From Campylobacterota bacterium (GTDB lineage: Bacteria; Campylobacterota; Campylobacteria; Campylobacterales; SZUA-545), in assembly GCA_030836705.1 (NCBI GenBank), contig JAUPLZ010000327.1, positions 1 to 9,298 on the forward strand: a DNA stretch of 9,298 nt. The letters are read 5' to 3'. The position numbers and the translations under genes were made by a program. The number at the start of each line of letters is the position of its first letter. The stretch's first letter is position 1. Of the stretch, positions 1-6,950 are shown in pieces. The notes under the pieces are model-generated. The model searched no databases, was not told where the DNA came from, and was given only the letters and a program-made list of their open reading frames with translations.

Positions 1-330
1 ACACTTTTGGAATCAGAGCAGAACAATTTAACCTCAAAATTAATACTAATAGAGGAGATACAAGCTCAAAAAGATGATAAAAACTCCAAAGTAATTAATC
101 TTAATAAAATCTTTCATTTGGTAAATAAGAATAACATTTCTATTGAAAAAATTGAATTTTACGGCGACACATATACTATAGATTTGCGCTCTTTAAAAGA
201 TGAGTATTTTACCGCCTTTCTTATCTCTTTGAGTGAGTATGAGGAGTTTGATGCCGAAATGAATCAATATGTTTATGACGAGAAGATTAAAAGATATAGA
301 ACAACGGTAACGGTAAAGGTTAAAAGCTGA
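1..330 (+). CDS. PilN/MshI-like pilus alignment protein, C-terminal part (5' end outside window)
   Basis: The reading frame is open from the left edge, so only the last 109 residues are visible. The TTG at position 7 is probably an internal leucine codon, not a start. The visible part begins with a charged, probably coiled-coil stretch and continues into an alternating alpha/beta region (around NLNKIFHLVNKN and IEKIEFYGDTYTIDL). That pattern resembles the periplasmic end of PilN-type proteins, which pair with PilO to form the inner-membrane alignment complex of type IV pili and type II secretion systems. The assignment rests mainly on position: it directly precedes a PilO-like gene, which it overlaps by one base (TGATG), and PilP-like and secretin genes follow, as in mshI-J-K-L. 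The N-terminal cytoplasmic part and the membrane segment cannot be checked. The family call is likely but not certain. Confidence 0.65.
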   Translation, partial: TLLESEQNNLTSKLILIEEIQAQKDDKNSKVINLNKIFHLVNKNNISIEKIEFYGDTYTIDLRSLKDEYFTAFLISLSEYEEFDAEMNQYVYDEKIKRYRTTVTVKVKS

Positions 331-965
331 TGAAAAAAATACCTATCGAACACTATTTAGCAAAACTTGATAGTTTTTTGAGTCTAAAAAAGGCAAAAGA
401 TAAGAATATTCTTATGGCACTGCCGTTTTTGGTTTTTGGATTTTTATCTTATCAGTATGTTATTCCATCCGCTTCCGCTAAGAACAAAAAAATTGCAAGC
501 GAGCTTCGTTCTATAAAGTCAGAAATGAACACTTACGAAGAGCTTGTATCTGAAAAATTATCAAAAGAAAAAAAGATACAAGAGTTGCAAGCTCTAAAAA
601 ATCACATAGAAGAAGTTAAGGAACTTTCAGCATATATTGATGCAAAACTTGAGTCTGTAAATTTCGTATATTTTAATCCGTCAAATAGATCCAATTATCT
701 CCATCGTTTGGTTTTAAGTGCCAAAAAAAATAAAATTTCAATGAGCAGCTTTTCAAACAGTAAAGTTCCGCCAAAAAAAGAGAATACGGAATTAATACCG
801 GTTCTTACTGTTGATTTCAATGCCGTCGGAACTTTTGAAAATATATTCGCTTTTATTAAGGATATAGAATCAGATGTTTCAATTTCAAATATAGAAAAAA
901 TATCATTAAGAACCGAAAATAATAAAATCATAGTCGATTTTACGATTATAGCGTGGGGGGTTTAA
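330..965 (+). CDS. PilO/MshJ-like inner-membrane pilus assembly protein
   Basis: This 211-residue protein has the PilO layout: a short basic cytoplasmic N-terminus (1-25), one membrane segment (about 26-45, ILMALPFLVFGFLSYQYVI), a charged coiled coil (about 52-105) and a periplasmic alpha/beta domain (about 110-209). In known systems PilO pairs with PilN and binds PilP, linking the cytoplasmic ATPase and platform to the outer-membrane secretin. The ATG overlaps the upstream stop by one base, which suggests translational coupling. The next gene starts one base after this stop. The family is very divergent in sequence, so the call relies on topology, length and neighbours more than on fixed motifs. 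An MshJ-type protein fits best because the rest of the operon follows MSHA order. Confidence 0.72.
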   Translation: MKKIPIEHYLAKLDSFLSLKKAKDKNILMALPFLVFGFLSYQYVIPSASAKNKKIASELRSIKSEMNTYEELVSEKLSKEKKIQELQALKNHIEEVKELSAYIDAKLESVNFVYFNPSNRSNYLHRLVLSAKKNKISMSSFSNSKVPPKKENTELIPVLTVDFNAVGTFENIFAFIKDIESDVSISNIEKISLRTENNKIIVDFTIIAWGV

Positions 966-966
966 T

Positions 967-1359
967 ATGCGATTGGCTCCTCTTGTTTTTGTTTTTTTAG
1001 TTTCTCTTGTTTTTGCTCAAGAGGAAGAAAAAAGAAAGATAGATGTATTGATAGAGAAAATATCGACCAAAAAAAATATAGAAATAAATACTAATATAAA
1101 AAATCCCTTTGTTCAAATAGAGAGATTTGTAAAACCGCTGTCTGTTGTTAAGAAAAAAGAAGAAGTAGCATTGGAAGTAACCGGTGTTATTAATAAAAAA
1201 GCCATAATAAACGGAAAGCTTTATAGAGCCGGAGACGAGATAAGCGGAAATGTAATACAAACTATTACCGAAGAAGGCGTAACATTTATGAAAGATGGAA
1301 AGGCTTTTATGAAAAAGTTTACAAAAGAAGATGATATTTCAATTAAGAGAGATAAATAA
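967..1359 (+). CDS. PilP/MshK-like periplasmic protein linking inner membrane to secretin
   Basis: This is a small 130-residue exported protein. It starts with a classical signal peptide (about 1-17, hydrophobic LAPLVFVFLVSLVFA, likely cut before QEE). A charged linker follows, with an NPF motif at 46-48 like that preceding the folded part of PilP proteins. The C-terminal half (about 66-128) is a compact beta-rich domain with V-T-G-V-I, a turn at ING and G-D-E-I, resembling the HR/PilP domain of GspC and PilP. Such domains bind the N-terminal domains of the secretin. A strong G-rich ribosome binding site (positions 955-960) sits six bases before the ATG. The stop overlaps the secretin start by one base (TAATG). 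The signal peptide lacks a lipobox cysteine, so unlike many PilP proteins it is probably not a lipoprotein. MshK is the best positional equivalent. Confidence 0.68.
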   Translation: MRLAPLVFVFLVSLVFAQEEEKRKIDVLIEKISTKKNIEINTNIKNPFVQIERFVKPLSVVKKKEEVALEVTGVINKKAIINGKLYRAGDEISGNVIQTITEEGVTFMKDGKAFMKKFTKEDDISIKRDK

Positions 1360-3023
1360 TGTTTAAAAAAATAGCTCCGTTTCTGACTTTTTTGCTTCTT
1401 AGCGCCTCACTTGATGCTAAATGTGTGGATGATAGACTCTCGCTTACACTTCCTGATAATACTCTATTGAGTCAAGCTATAAATATAATGGCAAAAGAGT
1501 GTAGATTTTCTGTAGTTTACAGTGATAGAAAGACAAAAAGCATTATCCAAGGAAAAACCCTCTCGCCTATTGATATAAACAGAAAAGAGATAGATTATAT
1601 TTTTGATGTTTTGCTTTCAAGAAATAATCTGCACTATGAGATAGAGGATGATATTTTAACAATTTCATATGTTGCTACAAAAACTTTTAAGGTTGATTAT
1701 ATCGATAGCACAAGAACCGGAAATAGCAATACGGATGTAATTATAAGCGGCTCATCGGCAACAAGCACTACAGGCGGTACGACAACCGGCGGCACTGCAA
1801 CCACTGCTGCTGGCGCAGGTACGGCGACTGCAGGTGCGACAACCGGCGGCACTTCCAATTCCGGCTCAACAGGGGCTTATATCCAAACTACCGAATCGTT
1901 TGACTTTTGGCAAGATCTTTCTAGCAACCTTCATCAAATCGTAGAGAGACCAGAAGATGAAGAGGATACTTATAGATCTACGCTGATAATTAATAAAAAA
2001 AGCGGGCAGGTTATAGCAACAGGCACAAAAAAACAGCTTGATAGAATAGAAAAATATATAAAAGAGGTTTTGGACGCTCTTAGAAAGCAGGTCATAATCG
2101 ATGTAAAAATAGTTAGCGTAGCACTGGATAAATCTCATAGCGTGGGCATAGATTGGTCAAATTTTTCTTTGGATCTTGGGCTAACGGGAACGCTATTGGA
2201 TAGCGTTGATGACCAAACACTCAATGGAGTAAAGACAAAGACAGAAAGCAACTCAATAGTTATTGACAAATCAGCATCGCTTGAGATGGGCGCTTTTTTT
2301 AATTTTTTAAGAGGATACGGCGAGACTAGATCTCTATCGAATCCAAAAATTTTAGCCATAAATAACCAGCCGTCGATGATAAGCGTCGGAGATAATATAA
2401 ACTATCTAGTAACAAGCACATATACCACCGGCACAACAACTACCGCAACTTCAGAAAGCCAGCTTCCGCAGTCGTTGTTTGTCGGAGTTTTGCTTGATAT
2501 TACCCCGCAAATCGATGATGAAGGTTTTATAACGCTTAGAATCAATCCGTCTATAAGCGAATTTAAATATTCAGAAGATGCCGTTAAGCAAACTACGGTA
2601 AGAAATCTTCCGCCTGATACGGTTACAAGAAGAATATCATCCGTAGTTAGAGTAAAAGACGGGGATTCTATAATTTTGGGCGGTTTGATTAGCAGTACAA
2701 AAGGAGAGGTTGAAAACAAAGTAAGACTTCTTGGCGATATTCCTTATCTTGGCAGGCTTTTTAAATCAACACAAACAACAGATATAGTGACTGAAATCAT
2801 TTTTGTTTTGACTCCGCATCTTGCAACAGTGGATAAAATTCCTTCTTTGGATGAGCTAGGATTTGAAACTATCATAGAGAAGACGGATTTGAATGCAACG
2901 ACAAATAGGCTTCAAAAAAGTGCGTCAAATTTAAAAACAGAAGAAAAACCAACAAAAGAAAAAACAAAAACAGAAGAAATCCCCGATACTATACCTTATA
3001 ACTATGACGAGGAGAATCGCTAA
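1359..3023 (+). CDS. mshL: Outer-membrane secretin, MshL/PilQ/GspD family
   Basis: The secretin forms the outer-membrane ring through which the pilus or DNA passes. The 554-residue protein starts with a signal peptide (1-20, cut near LDA|KC). Next come an STN-type domain (about 27-105), a Gly/Thr/Ser/Ala linker (about 129-173), an N-type domain (about 181-250) and the secretin barrel domain (about 245-488). The C-terminal signature is clear: DGDSIILGGLISS (434-446), then LLGDIPYLGRLF (457-468) and TEIIFVLTPHL (478-488). A Thr/Ser-rich stretch at 353-366 falls where the gate hairpin lies in this family. A Lys/Glu-rich tail (about 521-554) follows the barrel. Cys22 and Cys48 could form a disulfide. 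Residue 22 does not sit in a lipobox. The start overlaps the upstream stop and the stop overlaps the ATPase start. MshL, and CtsD of Campylobacter transformation, are the closest functional types. Confidence 0.93.
   Translation: MFKKIAPFLTFLLLSASLDAKCVDDRLSLTLPDNTLLSQAINIMAKECRFSVVYSDRKTKSIIQGKTLSPIDINRKEIDYIFDVLLSRNNLHYEIEDDILTISYVATKTFKVDYIDSTRTGNSNTDVIISGSSATSTTGGTTTGGTATTAAGAGTATAGATTGGTSNSGSTGAYIQTTESFDFWQDLSSNLHQIVERPEDEEDTYRSTLIINKKSGQVIATGTKKQLDRIEKYIKEVLDALRKQVIIDVKIVSVALDKSHSVGIDWSNFSLDLGLTGTLLDSVDDQTLNGVKTKTESNSIVIDKSASLEMGAFFNFLRGYGETRSLSNPKILAINNQPSMISVGDNINYLVTSTYTTGTTTTATSESQLPQSLFVGVLLDITPQIDDEGFITLRINPSISEFKYSEDAVKQTTVRNLPPDTVTRRISSVVRVKDGDSIILGGLISSTKGEVENKVRLLGDIPYLGRLFKSTQTTDIVTEIIFVLTPHLATVDKIPSLDELGFETIIEKTDLNATTNRLQKSASNLKTEEKPTKEKTKTEEIPDTIPYNYDEENR
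1751..1870 (+). repeat. GC-rich low-complexity segment in the secretin gene with a 17-bp direct repeat
   Basis: By hand count 76 of 120 bases here are G or C, against 17 of 60 at 1621-1680. The segment encodes the Gly/Thr/Ser/Ala linker between the STN and N domains. The 17-mer CGACAACCGGCGGCACT occurs exactly twice, at 1780-1796 and 1837-1853. The two copies are 57 bases (19 codons) apart, so they are in frame with each other, and both encode TTGGT. Slippage or recombination between the copies would change linker length by 19 residues without breaking the frame. Confidence 0.85.
3009..3016 (+). promoter_or_regulatory. Ribosome binding site of the MshM-like ATPase gene
   Basis: GAGGAGAA lies inside the last codons of the secretin gene, six bases before the ATG at 3023. 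It is one of the better Shine-Dalgarno sequences in the operon and supports this start even though the ATG overlaps the secretin stop by one base. Confidence 0.6.
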
Positions 3024-3817
3024 TGGATTTTGAGCTTGCAAAATCACTGTTTGTGGACTCTGAAGAAAACGAACACTATGTGGCTCTTAGCAATAGCAGA
3101 AACGCATATAGCAGGCTTGTCAATTCTGTAAAAAATCCTTTTAAGATAATATTAATGTACGGCAGACCGGGAACCGGCAAGTCTTATATTATGCAGATGT
3201 TTTATAATAACTATAAAGATTCGTTAAATGTGCTTTATTTTAAAGAGCCGGTTTTTGAAAAAGAGTATGCGCTAAAAAAAATATATAAAGAGATAACGAA
3301 AAAAGACCCCCCGGCAGATGCTACTAATGGTCAGTTGCTCGATATGTTTAAGCAAGAGATTAAGAGTGAGATGTATATTCTTCTTGATGAGGCGCAGCTT
3401 TATGATGAGGAGACTCTTGAATGGATTAGGATTCTTTCAAATCAAAAAATATTTAAGTTTATCATCTCCGTGCATAAATTGGATAAGGAAGATATTCTTG
3501 CAAAAGAGCATTTTAAAACAAGAACTTTTGAGACAATAGAGCTAGGGCTTCTTACTTTGGATGAGGTTGAGCAATACATAGGAAAAAAACTGCTTTTGGG
3601 TAATTCGCTAGAGCTGGTCTCTCTTTTGTCAAAAGGCAACTACAAAAAAATACATCAATATACAAAAGGCAATTTGAGAGATATCAATAGGCTTCTTTAT
3701 AGGCTAATAGAGATTTTAGAGACAAGGATGCATAATGCAAAGTCTTTTTTTGGCAATAGTATGAAAAATAAATATATAGAAATGGCAGCATTAGATTTAA
3801 AGATGATAAATGGATAG
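3023..3817 (+). CDS. mshM: ExeA/MshM-like AAA+ ATPase
   Basis: This 264-residue protein is a single AAA+ ATPase module of the ExeA/GspA/MshM type. The Walker A motif is GRPGTGKS (47-54). Walker B with the catalytic acidic pair is YILLDEAQ (118-125, Asp122-Glu123). Arg167 in KTRTFE is a candidate arginine finger, and GNLRDINRL (216-224) looks like the sensor 2 region with Arg219. The N-terminal ALSNSRNAYSRL (21-32) resembles the start of ExeA-type domains. It has no membrane segment and no C-terminal peptidoglycan-binding domain, so it matches the short MshM form and not full ExeA. ExeA, with ExeB, helps place the secretin through the cell wall. Here the next gene encodes a one-pass periplasmic protein that could be its partner. 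It would correspond to CtsP of Campylobacter, from memory and position only. The gene overlaps its neighbours by 1 and 8 bases. Confidence 0.88.
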   Translation: MDFELAKSLFVDSEENEHYVALSNSRNAYSRLVNSVKNPFKIILMYGRPGTGKSYIMQMFYNNYKDSLNVLYFKEPVFEKEYALKKIYKEITKKDPPADATNGQLLDMFKQEIKSEMYILLDEAQLYDEETLEWIRILSNQKIFKFIISVHKLDKEDILAKEHFKTRTFETIELGLLTLDEVEQYIGKKLLLGNSLELVSLLSKGNYKKIHQYTKGNLRDINRLLYRLIEILETRMHNAKSFFGNSMKNKYIEMAALDLKMING

Positions 3818-4601
3818 ATTTAGCGATTTAGAACAAAAATGGATTGGCAAGCAGAGAAAAAAGAGGATTTTGTTTGCTGTTTTTGCGCTTATGGCTGTTT
3901 TTGGATATTTGGTTTATGTGCAGTTTTTTGATAATTTAGCACAAGCACCGACTCCAAAGCAAGTAGCCGAGGTTGTTGAACCAAAGCAAATAGGGCAAGC
4001 CAAATCAACGCCAAAAGAAAATGATAAAAAACCTCTCTCTTTAGCGATAAATAAATCCTTTGAAGAGGATATTCAAAATAAAAAACTCGAAATACAAAAG
4101 CCTGCAAAAAAAGAAGCGGAGCCAAGAAAAGAGATTCAAGTCGTTGAAAAAAAACAAATAGAGAAAGAAAAAGAGAGCAAAACAGAGTCAAAACCAAAAG
4201 GCGAAATAAAAAAAGAGATTGAAGTCCAAAAAGTTGAAACAAAAGTAGAAGAAAAAACAGAGCCGAAAAAAGAGCAAAACAAAGAGATGGCAGTTCAAAA
4301 GGAAGAGATTTCTCAATCAAATCTTGAGATTTTGTATATAGAGGAGTTTTTGGCAGATAAAACATACGAAAAAGCGTTAAAGATTGCAAAATTTTACTTT
4401 GAAAATAAAAAACACGAAAAAGCAATAAAATGGTCTTTGGAGGCAAATAAAATAAATAGCGCCGATGAGGAGAGTTGGATTATTTTTGCAAAATCAAGCG
4501 TAGTATTGGGAAGGTCGGATCAGGCAAAAAGAGCATTATTAACTTATTTGCAAAAAAGAGATTCCGTAAATATCAAAAAACTTCTCAATGAAATAAGATA
4601 A
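3810..4601 (+). CDS. MshN-like one-pass membrane protein with Lys/Glu-rich linker and TPR-like C-terminus
   Basis: The 263-residue protein has three parts. First is a basic cytoplasmic N-terminus (1-19) and one membrane segment (about 20-40, ILFAVFALMAVFGYLVYVQFF). Second is a long Lys/Glu-rich, probably extended linker (about 59-165; 41 of 75 residues at 91-165 are K or E). Third is a helical end (about 172-263) with TPR-like helices such as YEKALKIAKFYFENKKHEKAIKWSLEA split over 186-212, then ESWIIFAKSSVVLGRSDQAKRAL. The topology places the TPR-like part in the periplasm, where the linker could reach the secretin. The gene lies between the mshM- and mshE-like genes, just as mshN does in Vibrio, and overlaps the ATPase gene by 8 bases. 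Proteins of this kind in Campylobacterota are often labelled CDC27-like because of the TPRs. Its exact role is unproven. Confidence 0.72.
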   Translation: MDRFSDLEQKWIGKQRKKRILFAVFALMAVFGYLVYVQFFDNLAQAPTPKQVAEVVEPKQIGQAKSTPKENDKKPLSLAINKSFEEDIQNKKLEIQKPAKKEAEPRKEIQVVEKKQIEKEKESKTESKPKGEIKKEIEVQKVETKVEEKTEPKKEQNKEMAVQKEEISQSNLEILYIEEFLADKTYEKALKIAKFYFENKKHEKAIKWSLEANKINSADEESWIIFAKSSVVLGRSDQAKRALLTYLQKRDSVNIKKLLNEIR

Positions 4602-4604
4602 AAA

Positions 4605-5141
4605 ATGAAAAAAATACTTCTATTCGCTTTTTTTCTCTCCTATGTTTTTTCGGCAACAAAAAGCGAGATATTTAATGATTATAAAAATGAAAAATACCTG
4701 CAAGTGTGCAAAAACGGAATTGAAATTATAAAACAAGAGAAAGAAGATGAAGTTTTTATAAACACGGTTGCCTATTCTTGTCTAAAGTCCGACATGATAG
4801 ACATGCTCGCTCTTCCTGCCGTGCTGCTTAAAAAAACCCCGTCATCCAGACTTAACGCATCTTATTATTCGACGATTCTTTTTCAAAAAAAACTTTTATA
4901 TCAAGCGCTTGTTGACGGTATGGATATCTCTTTGGTTAGAACTCCTAAAACGGATTATGTGCTTTCTAGGGTTTTTGACGCATTTGTGGAAAACAAGTAT
5001 GAAAAAACAGACAAAAGCTTTATATTTAGTAGCGACAATAATAGATACGAGCTTAGGGTTATAGACTCTTCAGCTATCGCAAAAATAGAAATAAAAGAGT
5101 ATAAAGACGGTGTACATATCAAAACATATATATATTATTAA
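4605..5141 (+). CDS. Exported protein of unknown function in the pilus operon
   Basis: I do not recognise this 178-residue protein. It has a clear signal peptide (1-17, KKILLFAFFLSYVFSA, likely cut before TKS), so it should be periplasmic or outer-membrane associated. The middle (about 21-105) is helical and weakly repeat-like: an F-N-D-Y-K-N-E-K-Y stretch, then VCKNGIEIIKQEKEDEVFI, then VAYSCLKSDMIDML, reminiscent of Sel1/TPR helices. Cys35 and Cys59 lie in neighbouring helices and could form a disulfide. The C-terminal 45 residues look beta-stranded (SFIFSSDNNRYELRVI, then IEIKEYKDGVHIKTYIYY). It starts three bases after the MshN-like gene with only a weak A-rich ribosome site, so translation is probably coupled, and MshE follows nine bases later. 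The context implies a pilus-assembly role. It has no counterpart in the classical Vibrio msh order. Confidence 0.7.
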   Translation: MKKILLFAFFLSYVFSATKSEIFNDYKNEKYLQVCKNGIEIIKQEKEDEVFINTVAYSCLKSDMIDMLALPAVLLKKTPSSRLNASYYSTILFQKKLLYQALVDGMDISLVRTPKTDYVLSRVFDAFVENKYEKTDKSFIFSSDNNRYELRVIDSSAIAKIEIKEYKDGVHIKTYIYY

Positions 5142-5150
5142 GAAGAACAA

Positions 5151-6845
5151 ATGCATAAAAAACAGATAAAACTCGGCGAGCTTTTAATAGAGCATAGCCT
5201 GATTACTCAAGAGCAGTTAGAAAATGCGTTTAAAGAGCAAAAAGCATCTGAGACTCCAAAAAAACTCGGCGAAGTATTGGTTGAGCTTGGATATATAACG
5301 GAAGAAAATATGCATATTATTCTTGCGGAACAGTTGGATGTAAGTTATATTCCGCCCGGTGTTGTCAGTTTTGATATAAGGGTGGCTGAAAAAATACAAT
5401 TTAATGTCATAAAAAGAACTTTGGCTATTCCTTTTAAAGAGAATAATCAAGCAGATGACGGAGAAGATTCCATTGAGGTGATGTTCGCTGACCCTCTTGA
5501 TCTTGATGCACAAGATACATTTCAAAGAATGCTTTCAAGCAAGCCGATTAAAATAAACATAAGCACAACCGCCGAAGTTAAAAGACTAATAGCAAGAATG
5601 GAAAGTTATTATAGTCTTAAAGATACTCTAGCAAGTGTGAAAAGAGAGCTGGAGTTTGGAGCTTCAAAGGGTGATGAAGAATCCGCCATAATGAAGCTTA
5701 TTGTGATTATTGTAACGACTGCAATAAGAAAAATGGCAAGTGATATACATATTGAGCCTGCATCTTATGAGTGTCATGTTAGGGCGAGGGTTGATGGTTT
5801 TTTAGAAGAGATATACAGCTTTCCGCCGGATATTTTTCCTCCGTTAAACTCAAAAATTAAAATTTTAGGCGAGCTTGATATAGCCGAAAGAAGAAAGCCG
5901 CAAGACGGAAGATTTTCTCTTACGATTGATGACAAAGAATACGATTTTAGACTTTCAACTCTGCCGGTTAGCGAAGGCGAATCGATAGTTATGAGGATTT
6001 TGGATAAAACCCAAGTTTTGATAAAGCTAGATGAGCTTGGATTTAACCATCACAATACTATTAAATTTAGAAATGCCATGAAGATGCCGTATGGGATTAT
6101 ATTCGTAACCGGACCAACAGGAAGCGGTAAGACGACCACTCTTTACGGCGGGCTTAACGAAATAAAAAATGTCAATAGAAAGATAATAACGGTAGAAGAT
6201 CCTATCGAATACAAAATGGATCTTATTCAGCAGGTTCAGGTAAACCAAAAGGCGGATTTGACATTCGCAAATGCGCTAAGGGCTATATTGAGACAAGACC
6301 CTGATGTAATAATGATTGGTGAGTCAAGAGACCTTGAGACTTTATCGATTGCAACTCAAGCTGCGCTTACTGGGCATTTGGTTTTTACCACACTGCATAC
6401 AAATGATGCTGTTAGTGCGATTATAAGAATAGTCGATATGGGGATAGAGCCGTTTCTTGTAGCTAGCTCTATTATCGCCATTCAAGCCCAAAGATTGGCA
6501 AGAAAGATTTGTCCGTATTGCAAGATAGAGGCAGCTATACCGCAAGAGGTTTTAGAAGGATTGATGCCGCATCTAAAAGGCAGAGAAAAAGCCCACTTTA
6601 AATTCTCAAAAGGCAAAGGGTGTAAAAAATGCAATATGAGCGGATATCTAGGAAGAACCATTATAAGCGAGGTTTTTGAATTTAACGACGAAATAGCATC
6701 GGCGGTTTCAAGAGGCGCAAGCAAGCAAGAGATATTAGGACTTGCTATCAAAAACGGATTTGAGCCAATGTACACCGACGGTATTCAAAAAGCAAGTGAA
6801 GGCATTACCACTCTTGAAGAGGTTATAAGAGTGGCGAAACTATAA
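5151..6845 (+). CDS. mshE: Pilus extension ATPase MshE/GspE (PilB type)
   Basis: This cytoplasmic ATPase of 564 residues drives pilin or pseudopilin polymerisation. The N-terminal MshEN region (about 7-61) holds two related 24-residue motifs beginning KLGE (7 and 38) and ending EQ (30 and 61), of the kind that bind cyclic di-GMP in MshE. The N2 core begins around ASDIHIEP (196-203). Walker A is GPTGSGKT (321-328), the Asp box is ITVEDPIEY (346-354), Walker B is DVIMIGE (385-391) followed by SRD, and the His box is TGHLVFTTLHTNDA (407-420). A zinc-binding tetracysteine site is formed by C454, C457, C491 and C494. The length and the ending (TTLEEVIRVAKL) are those of a complete protein. It ends the pilus operon; the platform gene that usually follows is not here. 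CtsE is the Campylobacter transformation counterpart. PilT-type retraction ATPases lack this N-terminus and zinc site. Confidence 0.94.
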   Translation: MHKKQIKLGELLIEHSLITQEQLENAFKEQKASETPKKLGEVLVELGYITEENMHIILAEQLDVSYIPPGVVSFDIRVAEKIQFNVIKRTLAIPFKENNQADDGEDSIEVMFADPLDLDAQDTFQRMLSSKPIKINISTTAEVKRLIARMESYYSLKDTLASVKRELEFGASKGDEESAIMKLIVIIVTTAIRKMASDIHIEPASYECHVRARVDGFLEEIYSFPPDIFPPLNSKIKILGELDIAERRKPQDGRFSLTIDDKEYDFRLSTLPVSEGESIVMRILDKTQVLIKLDELGFNHHNTIKFRNAMKMPYGIIFVTGPTGSGKTTTLYGGLNEIKNVNRKIITVEDPIEYKMDLIQQVQVNQKADLTFANALRAILRQDPDVIMIGESRDLETLSIATQAALTGHLVFTTLHTNDAVSAIIRIVDMGIEPFLVASSIIAIQAQRLARKICPYCKIEAAIPQEVLEGLMPHLKGREKAHFKFSKGKGCKKCNMSGYLGRTIISEVFEFNDEIASAVSRGASKQEILGLAIKNGFEPMYTDGIQKASEGITTLEEVIRVAKL

Positions 6846-6900
6846 TTGAAGCCTCCGAACATAAACACAAAGCAATGCAAGGAAGATGGATTGTTTGATT

Positions 6901-6949
6901 TGACAAAAGCACTCTAAATAGGGTAGGCAACTTTAAATTTAGATTGTCA
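6901..6949 (+). other. Imperfect hairpin downstream of mshE
   Basis: TGACAA (6901-6906) can pair with TTGTCA (6944-6949), and TCTAAAT (6913-6919) with ATTTAGA (6937-6943). The 3' arms are directly adjacent, while six bases (6907-6912) bulge on the 5' side. This gives 13 base pairs around a 17-base loop. It lies in the 3' untranslated region of the pilus operon, just before the terminator, and has no U tract of its own. It could protect the mRNA end or be part of a small RNA; AT-rich chance pairing is also possible. Confidence 0.35.
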
Positions 6950-6950
6950 G

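Noticed and set aside
1422..1424. Cys22 of the secretin as a lipoprotein acylation site
   Set aside because: The preceding residues D-A-K do not form a lipobox; cleavage after Ala20 by signal peptidase I is more likely.
3889..4446. A 185-codon open frame on the minus strand, Leu/Phe-rich and looking like a membrane protein
   Set aside because: It is the antisense shadow of the Lys/Glu-rich linker of the MshN-like gene; AAA and GAA codons read in reverse as Phe and Leu codons and lack stops. It lies wholly inside a well-supported gene.
6846..6917. In-frame open stretch of 23 codons directly after the mshE stop, possibly readthrough or a platform gene remnant
   Set aside because: MshE already ends with the usual family C-terminus, the short peptide has no resemblance to GspF, and 23 codons is within chance expectation.
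6900..6928. TTGACA at 6900-6905 as a plus-strand promoter
   Set aside because: There is no acceptable -10 box 16-18 bases downstream and no plus-strand gene follows; the bases also form one arm of the hairpin.
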